NCBI GenBank assembly: GCA_016234205.1
Contig: JACRGN010000306.1
Location: forward strand, 1 to 11,108
Length of the DNA stretch: 11,108 bases
Direction: 5' to 3'
Origin: Nitrospinota bacterium
GTDB lineage: Bacteria > Nitrospinota > Nitrospinia > UBA9942
Positions 1 to 5,645 of the stretch are shown here, piece after piece. The notes under the pieces are model-generated. The model saw only the letters and a list, made by a program, of their open reading frames with translations, was not told where the DNA came from and did not search any database. Numbering within the stretch: the first letter of the stretch is position 1; each line of letters begins with the position of its first letter. Made by a program: the position numbers and the translations under genes.

Positions 1-1
1 A

Positions 2-715
2 CACTATGAGCCTGCCTTTGGGCAGGAGCCGCAGATGGATACATACTCGAACTTGCTTCAGACAATGGATATGAAGAATATCGGTTTTAAAATGGATTGG
101 GGGGCAGGTGTAAGGGGTGTATTTACAGGATGGGATTATCATCTTACTGCTACACTCGGCTCGGGCATGGGAATACACTTTAAAGGGAATTATCTCTTTG
201 CGGGAAGGATTGGACTTGGTGAGACTGCACTTACAGATTACAATCTCGGTTTATCGGTATTATATGGGGATGTGGTTAATACCTCAGATGGAAGAAAACT
301 CCTCACAGATAATCTGACAACAAAGAAAAGGATAGGGATAGACGCCACCTATCTTTACCGCTCCTTTCATATTAAGGGTGAGGTTGATTACGGAAGAGAT
401 AATGATATATCGGCTCGACAGGCTCACGATATTCTGGGGACATGGGTGCAGGTCTCCTATACTATTCCTGATTACCAGAAACTCCATGTAGAGCTTCAGC
501 AGGAGAGTTGGTTTTATAACCTTTCAGATGGGGAGAAGCATGACTCTATGATAACAGGAGGGTTTTCCTATAAATTGAATGGTGCAATTCGCCTGCGAAT
601 TTACTATGCCCGTGACCTCTACATGGCTTCCGGGCTTTCAGACCAACGTATCATGGCACAATATTATTATTACTATCCAACTATGGGGAGATTGTTTGAT
701 TTTAAACCTGAATAA
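2..715 (+). CDS. Outer-membrane beta-barrel-like protein, 3' part (partial)
   Basis: The frame is open from base 2, so the gene begins outside the window; an internal ATG at 35 is not a convincing start because no Shine-Dalgarno sequence precedes it. The visible 237 residues alternate polar and hydrophobic/aromatic residues in 8-12 residue runs separated by short polar turns (for example around GWDYHLTATL, KRIGIDATYLYRSFHIKG and AIRLRIYYARDL). They end in an aromatic strand with five consecutive Tyr. This is the look of transmembrane beta-strands of an outer-membrane porin-like barrel. No family-specific motif was recognised and no substrate can be named. The stop lies 16 bases before the next gene, so the two are probably cotranscribed. 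A non-barrel surface or periplasmic beta-rich protein is the main alternative. Confidence 0.6.
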   Translation, partial: HYEPAFGQEPQMDTYSNLLQTMDMKNIGFKMDWGAGVRGVFTGWDYHLTATLGSGMGIHFKGNYLFAGRIGLGETALTDYNLGLSVLYGDVVNTSDGRKLLTDNLTTKKRIGIDATYLYRSFHIKGEVDYGRDNDISARQAHDILGTWVQVSYTIPDYQKLHVELQQESWFYNLSDGEKHDSMITGGFSYKLNGAIRLRIYYARDLYMASGLSDQRIMAQYYYYYPTMGRLFDFKPE

Positions 716-731
716 ATGAGAGGGAAAAAAT

Positions 732-1439
732 ATGAAACCACGGAGAAATAAAAGTTCAAGAGGCAATAGGCAAAGATTTTACTGCTTACTGCTTACTGCC
801 TACTGCTTACTGTCTACTGCTTGCTCCATGCTGCCTACTGTTTCATGGGCTGCGATAAGCTGTGAGCTGAATGACCCTGACAGGGATACGAGGAGGCTAT
901 TTCCAGAATCAACAGGTTATAAGACCAATATCATCACCATTCTCGAAAGGGGTGGGAAGCCTCTCGCAAAGAAGATAGAAAAAAGGCTGGGTGATTCCTT
1001 TGAGCCTGTATATGAGACCCTCGATGTCCCTCATTTTTACTATCAGATTTTTAAAGGTAAGGAGCATATCGGCTGGGTCTTTGGTGTAAATCAGAAAGGG
1101 GAATATGGAGCGATTCAATTAATATTGGCAACAGACCTTAAGGGTAAAATTTTGAATTTTTATTACCAGAGGATAAGCTCCCCTGATGCAAAGAGATTTC
1201 GTGATAAGGGTTTTTTGGAGTCATTTAAAGGGCTAACCTTAAATGATTTTCTTAATTATGACCCAAAGACAGAAAAGGTAAATGACCCTGCATCGCCGCT
1301 CTCTCGTATTAAAAATCCCATCGAGAGAAACGATATTGACTTTAAGGCAACACTGCGGGGGCTTAAAAAGAACCTGATTCAATTCAATGAATTCTGGCTT
1401 CCCTCATCCAACCCCTCTCCCATCAGGGGAGAGGATTAA
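732..1439 (+). CDS. Exported FMN_bind-like protein
   Basis: The 235-residue product has a basic N-terminus, a hydrophobic core (about residues 16-38) and a plausible signal peptidase site after SWA (38-40), so it is probably periplasmic. Residues 113-172 (GW.F......GAIQLILATDLKGKI, then F...FKGLTL) resemble the FMN_bind domain of RnfG/NqrC/NosR-type proteins. T207 in DFKAT, followed by a helix-like segment, could match the flavin-attachment threonine, but the usual SGAT form is absent. FMN binding is therefore inferred. GAGGG lies before the ATG. Two oddities: residues 17-37 are the translation of a 7-bp DNA repeat, giving a 7-residue protein period (YCLLLTA, YCLLSTA, CSMLPTV), and residues 224-235 plus the stop lie in a second, palindromic repeat. 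The native protein probably ended near FNEFW. It sits between a barrel gene and a DUF4920-like gene. Confidence 0.6.
   Translation: MKPRRNKSSRGNRQRFYCLLLTAYCLLSTACSMLPTVSWAAISCELNDPDRDTRRLFPESTGYKTNIITILERGGKPLAKKIEKRLGDSFEPVYETLDVPHFYYQIFKGKEHIGWVFGVNQKGEYGAIQLILATDLKGKILNFYYQRISSPDAKRFRDKGFLESFKGLTLNDFLNYDPKTEKVNDPASPLSRIKNPIERNDIDFKATLRGLKKNLIQFNEFWLPSSNPSPIRGED
761..842 (+). repeat. 7-bp periodic repeat inside a coding region (TACTGCT type)
   Basis: From 780 to 842 there are nine consecutive 7-bp units close to TACTGCT. By hand count 42 of 56 bases match the base 7 positions later. Two units on the left (AGGCAAT at 761, AGGCAAA at 768) are in the same 7-bp phase and resemble the reverse complement of the right-hand units, so the element has imperfect dyad symmetry. 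It lies wholly inside the N-terminal coding region of the FMN_bind-like gene and supplies the signal-peptide core. Confidence 0.85.
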
Positions 1440-1449
1440 GGTTAGGGGG
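1401..1449 (+). repeat. Palindromic repeat carrying the stop codon of the upstream gene
   Basis: There is a perfect 8-bp stem CCTCTCCC (1414-1421) / GGGAGAGG (1427-1434) with a 5-base loop, inside a longer imperfect palindrome starting with CCCTCATCC and ending in a G-rich arm. It has the form of common dispersed intergenic palindromes. The reading frame of the FMN_bind-like gene runs into it and stops at 1437-1439. No T-run follows, so it is not a typical intrinsic terminator. Confidence 0.65.
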
Positions 1450-1465
1450 TAAGGAGGGCAAGACA

Positions 1466-1849
1466 ATGAAAAGGTTTATCTATCTATTTGTAGTTTTTTT
1501 CTTTACCACAGCTTTCCTGTGGGAAGATGTAACAGGTAAATATGGCGACCCTGTTACTGTGATAGAGAAGACATCTATCGGAGCTATTACAAAGGAGCCT
1601 GAAAAGTATCTTAATAAGACAGTTCGTGTAGAAGGAGAGTTGTTTGATGTCTGCCAGGATATGGGGTGCTGGTTTTCAATAAAGGATTCAACCGGTGCAA
1701 TCTATGTTGATTTGGCAATGGGGATAAAATTCACACTCCCCAAAAAAAGTAACGGGTATAAGGCGGTTGTTCAAGGGCTGGTTACAAATGAGGGTGGTAA
1801 GACGGCAATTAAAATAAAGGCAACAGGCACGGAGATACTGGGGAAATGA
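1466..1849 (+). CDS. DUF4920-like exported OB-fold protein
   Basis: The 127-residue product has a short basic start and a hydrophobic segment (about 4-19), which fits an export signal or an N-terminal anchor. No clear cleavage motif is visible. Residues 40-125 form a small beta-rich domain: a strand (TVRVEGELFDV), the motif VCQDMGCW (C63, C68, W69), a strand with GAIYVDL, a proline turn, then YKAVVQGLV. The VCQ..GCW signature followed by a beta-barrel pattern matches DUF4920, an OB-fold family of periplasmic proteins without an established function. The two cysteines could bind a metal or form a disulfide; this is inference. AAGGAGG (1451-1457) lies 8 bases before the ATG and strongly supports the start. 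It lies between the FMN_bind-like gene and the ABC permease gene, all on +. Confidence 0.7.
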   Translation: MKRFIYLFVVFFFTTAFLWEDVTGKYGDPVTVIEKTSIGAITKEPEKYLNKTVRVEGELFDVCQDMGCWFSIKDSTGAIYVDLAMGIKFTLPKKSNGYKAVVQGLVTNEGGKTAIKIKATGTEILGK

Positions 1850-1850
1850 T

Positions 1851-1908
1851 TAGTGTCAGCAAAAAAATCAATTCCTTTAACTGACACTGACACTATATAC
1901 TGACACTA
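1851..1908 (+). repeat. Inverted repeat with TGACAC direct repeats
   Basis: TAGTGTCAG (1851-1859) and its exact reverse complement CTGACACTA (1900-1908) flank an A/T-rich middle. Two further CTGACAC copies lie at 1881 and 1887. The element fills the gap between the DUF4920-like gene and the permease Shine-Dalgarno sequence. No T-run follows, so a terminator role is not supported. Confidence 0.7.
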
Positions 1909-1924
1909 AATGAGGAGGTGTGTT

Positions 1925-3109
1925 ATGCAGCTACTAAAAATTGCTTTTAAAAATCTAAAGAGGAGAAAGGTGAGGACACTGCTGACTATAGCAGGGGTTG
2001 GTATAGCCTCTGCTGTTTTTGTAAGCCTGCTGGGATTTCAGAGGGGTTATAAGGAGGCTCTCTTTCGTGATGTGGACAAAATGGGTTATCAGGTTCTTAT
2101 CACTGCTAAAGGTTGTCCTTATGAGGCGGCAACACTCATGCTAAAAGGGGGTGCAGGACTCAGATATATGGAGGAAACTGTTTACAATCAGATTGTATCC
2201 GACCCCCGTATTGATAAAATTACCCCTGAACTTATCCAGGTTGTATATGACCCTGACAAAAACGAGGGGCGAGGCAGTTATGCTATGATTCTTGGTGTGG
2301 AGAAGAGATTGCTGGAATTAAAACCATGGATTCGTTTCAAGTCAGGCGGGTGGTTTAGCTCAGATACCTCGCGTGAGATTATCATGGGATATGAAGCTGC
2401 CGAGCTGGAGCAGAGGCTTGTTGGAGATAAATTCTTTATCCGGGGGGTTGAAGGCGATTTTACTGTTATTGGAATCCTTGAAAGGACAGGCACACACGAT
2501 GATGGCACAATCTTCATGCCGTTACATACCGTTCAGTCCCTCTTCAAGCTTGATAAGAAACTTACAGGGGTGGGTATTAAACTAAAGGATGTCTCAATGA
2601 TTCCCGATTTTGAGGAGAGCCTTTACAATGTCCCTGCAATACAGGTTATCAGCATGGCACAGGTAAAAGGGACTATACTTGGGCTTGTGCAGAGTGCACA
2701 GGTAATGGTTACTGCAGTTGCAGCCATCGCAGTAATCGTGGCTGTCTTTGGTGTTATCAATACCCTCCTTATGTCTATAATGGAGAGGACACGGGAATTC
2801 GGGATGTTTAAAAGTGTCGGGGCATCGGGTGGGCAGATTTTTATACTCATATTATATGAAACAATACTGATGTGCGTAGTAGCTACACTGAGTGGTAATT
2901 TAATCGTTCTTATCGGTGCAGAGTGGGTTGAAGGGATTATCCGCATTACCCTTCCTTATGCACCCTATGGAAATCTGGTAGTTATAACGCCTGAGCTAAT
3001 GATTATTAGTATCTTAGGGGCAATTCTTATAGGGGTCTTAAGTGGTATCTATCCTGCCATCCGTGCATCCCGATTAAGCCCTGTTGAGGCAATCAGAAGG
3101 GAGGAATAA
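1925..3109 (+). CDS. ABC transporter permease, FtsX/MacB/LolC type
   Basis: The 394-residue protein has the MacB/FtsX layout: a cytoplasmic KIAFKNLKRRKVRT start, TM1 (about 19-38), a large periplasmic domain (about 40-255), then three membrane segments (about 259-283, 306-331, 358-380). It ends in YPAIRASRLSPVEAIRREE, the classic C-terminus of this family. The ERTREFGMFKSVGAS coupling-helix region (287-301) is present. With the ATPase gene immediately downstream it should form a LolCDE/MacB-like mechanotransmission complex rather than a channel-type importer. The start at 1925 is preferred over an in-frame ATG at 1910 because GAGGAGG (1912-1918) sits 6 bases before it and would be inside the longer version. 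The periplasmic domain has a Cys in KGCPYEAA (C64). The substrate is unknown; metal or heme-related cargo is only a guess from context. Confidence 0.88.
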   Translation: MQLLKIAFKNLKRRKVRTLLTIAGVGIASAVFVSLLGFQRGYKEALFRDVDKMGYQVLITAKGCPYEAATLMLKGGAGLRYMEETVYNQIVSDPRIDKITPELIQVVYDPDKNEGRGSYAMILGVEKRLLELKPWIRFKSGGWFSSDTSREIIMGYEAAELEQRLVGDKFFIRGVEGDFTVIGILERTGTHDDGTIFMPLHTVQSLFKLDKKLTGVGIKLKDVSMIPDFEESLYNVPAIQVISMAQVKGTILGLVQSAQVMVTAVAAIAVIVAVFGVINTLLMSIMERTREFGMFKSVGASGGQIFILILYETILMCVVATLSGNLIVLIGAEWVEGIIRITLPYAPYGNLVVITPELMIISILGAILIGVLSGIYPAIRASRLSPVEAIRREE

Positions 3110-3113
3110 ATTT

Positions 3114-3797
3114 ATGAATATAATTCTCAATGCAATAGGCATTACAAAATTATATCAGAGAGGGGCTGAGACGGTAAGGGCACTGAATAATGTTGACCTT
3201 TCTATTGAAAAGGGAGAGATGGCGGCAGTGGTTGGACCATCAGGCTCAGGGAAATCTACCCTTTTAAATCTACTTGGGGGATTTGACAGTCCAACAAGCG
3301 GCAGGATTTATTTGAAAGGATTTGAAATCTCTCGCATGAAAGAAAAAGAGCTGACTATGATACGAAGAAATGAGATTGGTTATGTATTTCAGCAATTTCA
3401 TCTCCTTCCGACCCTTACAGTAAGGGAAAATGTTACTATCCCGCTTATCTTTTCCGGAAAAAGAGATAATGGACAGGTTGACACGATTCTTGAGATGGTA
3501 GGTTTATCTAACCGTGCCAATCATCTTCCATCGCAGATATCAGGCGGGGAGATGCAGAGGACTGCCATTGCAAGGGCGCTCATCCATGACCCCGATGTAT
3601 TAATAGCCGATGAACCCACAGGAAACCTTGATTCAGAGATGGCTGCATCTATATTCAATCTATTCCACTCTATCAATCGGCAGGGGAAGACAGTCCTTAT
3701 CGTTACCCATAATTTAGAGCTGGCCAAAGGGTGCAGCCGACACCTGCATATAAAAGATGGATTAATAACAGAAGGTTCAAAAAAAATCTTGATTTAA
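3114..3797 (+). CDS. ABC transporter ATPase, LolD/MacB type
   Basis: The 227-residue nucleotide-binding subunit shows every core motif: Walker A GPSGSGKS (41-48), Q-loop VFQQF (91-95), signature ISGGE (142-146, Ile in place of the common Leu), Walker B VLIADE (162-167) followed by PTGNLDS, and H-loop H199. The LLGGFDSPTSG and PTGNLD segments are typical of LolD/MacB/FtsE-type ATPases that pair with FtsX-fold permeases. The ATG at 3114 is 4 bases after the permease stop with GGGAGGA upstream, so translation is probably coupled. An in-frame TTG at 3084 would overlap the permease and is less likely. It probably powers the permease encoded just upstream. It could be named lolD-like, but without LolC/E and LolA in view the pathway cannot be assigned. 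Confidence 0.9.
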   Translation: MNIILNAIGITKLYQRGAETVRALNNVDLSIEKGEMAAVVGPSGSGKSTLLNLLGGFDSPTSGRIYLKGFEISRMKEKELTMIRRNEIGYVFQQFHLLPTLTVRENVTIPLIFSGKRDNGQVDTILEMVGLSNRANHLPSQISGGEMQRTAIARALIHDPDVLIADEPTGNLDSEMAASIFNLFHSINRQGKTVLIVTHNLELAKGCSRHLHIKDGLITEGSKKILI

Positions 3798-3817
3798 CTA
3801 TTTTGTTATGTTAGAAA
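3789..3817 (+). promoter_or_regulatory. Weak candidate sigma-70 promoter for the rpsF block
   Basis: TTGATT (3789-3794) is separated by 17 bases from TAGAAA (3812-3817), a 4/6 match to TATAAT. It overlaps the ATPase stop codon and lies in an A/T-rich 101-bp gap before rpsF, where a promoter is expected. The -10 match is poor, so the exact site is uncertain. Confidence 0.25.
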
Positions 3818-3829
3818 ATAAAGATACAC

Positions 3830-3846
3830 TTCTTGCCCCACAAGAA
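3830..3846 (+). promoter_or_regulatory. Small hairpin in the rpsF leader
   Basis: TTCTTG (3830-3835) and CAAGAA (3841-3846) form a perfect 6-bp stem with loop CCCCA. A second tiny stem GGCT/AGCC (3871-3874 / 3879-3882) lies just before the rpsF Shine-Dalgarno sequence. No T-run follows either stem. They may be part of an autoregulatory leader or be insignificant. Confidence 0.3.
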
Positions 3847-3898
3847 TGTTAAACAATTTATTATTTGTGAGGCTTTATAGCCAGAAGGAGGTAAATTT

Positions 3899-4282
3899 AT
3901 GAGACCGTATGAGAGTATATTTGTTTTAAAGCCCGACCTTAATGATAAAAAGGTTGATGAGCAGATTGAGAAGGTAAAGGAGTTTATTGAGAAGAACGGC
4001 GGCAAGGTAATTGTTGTTGAAAAGTGGGGGAAAAAGAAGCTTGCCTATATTATAAAGAAGAACAGATTTGGGATATATGTTCTTCTCCGCTTTGAATCAG
4101 AACCAGCCTTGATATCTGATTTACAGAGAAACTACAAGCTTAATGAAGATATCATAAGATATATGACTGTTATATATCAGGAGTGCGGAAAAAAGGCTGA
4201 TACCCCGGCGGAAGGTTCTGAGCCTAAGGGGACAGAAGATATTAAAGAGGCAGATGAGGATATAATGGAGGAGGCGGTATAA
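3899..4282 (+). CDS. rpsF: 30S ribosomal protein S6
   Basis: The 127-residue product has the S6 start MRPYESIFVLKPDL and the core KWGKKKLAYIIKKNRFGIYVLLRFES. S6 binds the central domain of 16S rRNA together with S18, whose gene lies two genes downstream. Residues 1-100 cover the ferredoxin-like S6 fold. The rest is an acidic tail (EGSEPKGTEDIKEADEDIMEEAV) longer than in many S6 proteins but common as a disordered extension. AAGGAGGT (3885-3892) before the ATG is a strong ribosome binding site. The stop shares one base with the ssb start, and the last codons contain GGAGGAGG (4267-4274), which serves ssb. Confidence 0.97.
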   Translation: MRPYESIFVLKPDLNDKKVDEQIEKVKEFIEKNGGKVIVVEKWGKKKLAYIIKKNRFGIYVLLRFESEPALISDLQRNYKLNEDIIRYMTVIYQECGKKADTPAEGSEPKGTEDIKEADEDIMEEAV

Positions 4283-4692
4283 TGGCAAGCCTGAACAAGG
4301 TTTTTCTGATGGGTAATCTTACAAGGGACCCGGAACTCCGCTATACCCCTAATGGTTCAGCAGTGGCAAGTTTTGGACTCGCTGTTAATAGGAAATATAA
4401 GCAGGGGGATGCGGTCAAGGATGAAACCTGTTTTGTTGATATTACAGTGTGGGGAAAACAGGCTGAAAATTGTGCCGAATACCTAAGTAAGGGAAGAGGG
4501 GTTCTAATTGAGGGGAGACTCTCCTATCGCTCATGGGAAACAGATGAAGGGCAAAAGAGGAGTAAACTTGACGTTGTAGCAAATAATGTGCAGTTTCTCC
4601 AGAGGGCGGGAGAAAAGGCTGCTGCTCAAAGTTCAGGTGTGGAAGAAGCAATCCCTGAAAAAGAATCTGTGGAAGACGATGTTCCATTTTAA
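4282..4692 (+). CDS. ssb: Single-stranded DNA-binding protein
   Basis: The 136-residue SSB has an OB-fold in residues 3-107 (NKVFLMGNLTRDPELRYTPNG, FVDITVWGKQAE, GRGVLIEGRLSYRSWE), with W57 and W85 among the aromatic DNA-contacting candidates. A short linker (about 108-130) leads to the acidic tip EDDVPF that recruits partner proteins such as helicases and the DNA polymerase III chi subunit. The linker is much shorter than in the roughly 178-residue E. coli protein. The gene overlaps rpsF by one base and takes its Shine-Dalgarno sequence from the rpsF coding region. Its place between rpsF and rpsR is a widely conserved order. Confidence 0.97.
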   Translation: MASLNKVFLMGNLTRDPELRYTPNGSAVASFGLAVNRKYKQGDAVKDETCFVDITVWGKQAENCAEYLSKGRGVLIEGRLSYRSWETDEGQKRSKLDVVANNVQFLQRAGEKAAAQSSGVEEAIPEKESVEDDVPF

Positions 4693-4695
4693 TTA

Positions 4696-4748
4696 ATTGA
4701 AGATTAAATATTGAATAATAGTCAATCGTCAATAGTCAATTGTCAATT
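4696..4748 (+). repeat. 7-bp periodic repeat between ssb and rpsR
   Basis: Units in constant 7-bp phase run from 4696: ATTGAAG, ATTAAAT, ATTGAAT, then AATAGTC-like units to 4744. By hand count 31 of 42 bases match the base 7 positions later. The left units (ATTGA) and right units (TCAAT) are in opposite orientation, giving loose dyad symmetry. It fills nearly all of the ssb-rpsR gap and ends just before the rpsR Shine-Dalgarno sequence. Confidence 0.8.
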
Positions 4749-4763
4749 TAGAGGGGAGGTTAG

Positions 4764-5015
4764 ATGCCTAAGGAAAAGAAGGTAAGACGAAAGAGGGTTC
4801 AATTTATTGTAAACAGGAATTGTAGATTTTGTGCTGACAAGGTAGATTATATAGACTATAAAGATATTAAAACACTTAAAACCCTTGTTACAGAGAGGGG
4901 TAAGATAGTACCAAGCAGGATTTCTGGAAACTGTGCAAAACATCAGCGTCAGCTTAATTATGCAATTAAGAGGGCGAGGAATATTGCAATATTGCCATTT
5001 ACTGTGGAGAAATAA
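4764..5015 (+). CDS. rpsR: 30S ribosomal protein S18
   Basis: The 83-residue S18 has the diagnostic YIDYKDIKTLKTLVTERGKIVPSRISG core and the C-terminal QRQLNYAIKRARNIAILPF. It pairs with S6 on the 16S central domain. It keeps CRFC (C20, C23) and CAKH (C57, H60), so it is the zinc-ligand-containing (C+) form of S18, which many bacteria have lost. GAGGGGAGGT lies a few bases before the ATG. It is separated from ssb by a 7-bp periodic element and from rplI by another. Confidence 0.97.
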   Translation: MPKEKKVRRKRVQFIVNRNCRFCADKVDYIDYKDIKTLKTLVTERGKIVPSRISGNCAKHQRQLNYAIKRARNIAILPFTVEK

Positions 5016-5020
5016 ACATG

Positions 5021-5080
5021 ATGCAAGATGCAAGTTACAAGATGCAAGATTTGAAACTTGTAACTTGCAACTTGTAACTT
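5021..5080 (+). repeat. 7-bp periodic palindromic repeat between rpsR and rplI
   Basis: Units from 5021 in exact 7-bp phase are ATGCAAG-like (four), one ATTTGAA, then ACTTGTA/ACTTGCA (three) and a partial unit. By hand count 37 of 49 bases match the base 7 positions later. The arms are inverted: TGCAAGTTACAAG (5029-5041) pairs perfectly with CTTGTAACTTGCA (5057-5069), a 13-bp stem with a 15-base loop. In mRNA this hairpin would sit 27 bases before the rplI start. Confidence 0.9.
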
Positions 5081-5095
5081 AATTGGGGGTAAACC

Positions 5096-5539
5096 ATGAG
5101 AGTAATACTAAAGGATGATGTGAAGGGTCTTGGAGGTATGGGACAGGAGGTAGATGTGGCAGGGGGTTATGGAAGGAATTACCTCATACCGAAAGGATTA
5201 GCGATGGTTGCTACTGTCGGCAATTTAAAGACATTAAAGAATGAGATTAGCCAGAAGAGCAGAAAGATTGCAAAACTGAGAGTGGAAGCAGAGGAATTGG
5301 CTAAACGGATAGAGAAGATTTCTTGCAGGCTTGCTAAAAAGGCAGGGGAGAGTGATAAGATATTCGGCTCTGTTACATCTCATGAAATTGCAGAACAATT
5401 GAAGAAAGAAGGGCTTGATATTGATAAAAAGAAGATAGATATAAATGCACCAATAAAGAATCTGGGAACCTATTCTGTCTCAATAAGAGTTTATCCTGGT
5501 GTTGCTGCCAATCTTACGGTTGAAGTGGTAAAAGAGTAA
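5096..5539 (+). CDS. rplI: 50S ribosomal protein L9
   Basis: The 147-residue L9 shows the canonical N-terminal domain MRVILKDDVKGLGGMGQEVDVAGGYGRNYLIPKGLA (1-36), a long charged connecting helix (about 41-78), and a C-terminal domain with KIFGSVTSHEIAEQLKK through VYPGVAANLTVEVVKE. L9 binds domain V of 23S rRNA near the L1 stalk and helps keep the reading frame. The length matches the family. The upstream ribosome binding site is only GGGGGT, weaker than those of rpsF, ssb and rpsR, and a stable hairpin precedes it. Confidence 0.97.
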   Translation: MRVILKDDVKGLGGMGQEVDVAGGYGRNYLIPKGLAMVATVGNLKTLKNEISQKSRKIAKLRVEAEELAKRIEKISCRLAKKAGESDKIFGSVTSHEIAEQLKKEGLDIDKKKIDINAPIKNLGTYSVSIRVYPGVAANLTVEVVKE

Positions 5540-5543
5540 ATTC

Positions 5544-5633
5544 AGCCACGAATTTACACGAATAAGCACGAATTTAAAAGAAAACTTTAAAAGATTTTGT
5601 AAATTTTGTGTAAATTAGTGTTCATTCGTGGCT
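5544..5633 (+). repeat. 10-bp periodic palindromic repeat before dnaB
   Basis: The left arm holds three 10-bp units starting CACGAAT (5547, 5557, 5567). The right arm holds three 10-bp units (5601, 5611, 5621) whose reverse complements start CACAAAA, CACTAAT and CACGAAT. The outer 10 bp AGCCACGAAT (5544-5553) / ATTCGTGGCT (5624-5633) pair perfectly; the inner arms are imperfect. It occupies nearly the whole rplI-dnaB gap and ends 12 bases before the dnaB ATG. Confidence 0.85.
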
Positions 5634-5645
5634 AAATATTAAAAG

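Noticed and set aside
2278..2946. Minus-strand frames of 79 and 107 residues
   Set aside because: Both are antisense to the clear ABC permease gene, and their Ile/Pro/Ser-rich translations look like reverse-strand shadows.
3798..3898. Possible S6:S18-binding leader motif before rpsF
   Set aside because: I looked for a stem with the CCG-type bulge reported for this regulator; only a 6-bp hairpin with loop CCCCA and a 4-bp stem are present, so no call is made.
4721..5080. CRISPR-like array
   Set aside because: Units are only 7 bp, contiguous and without spacers, and units face both directions, so this is not a CRISPR.
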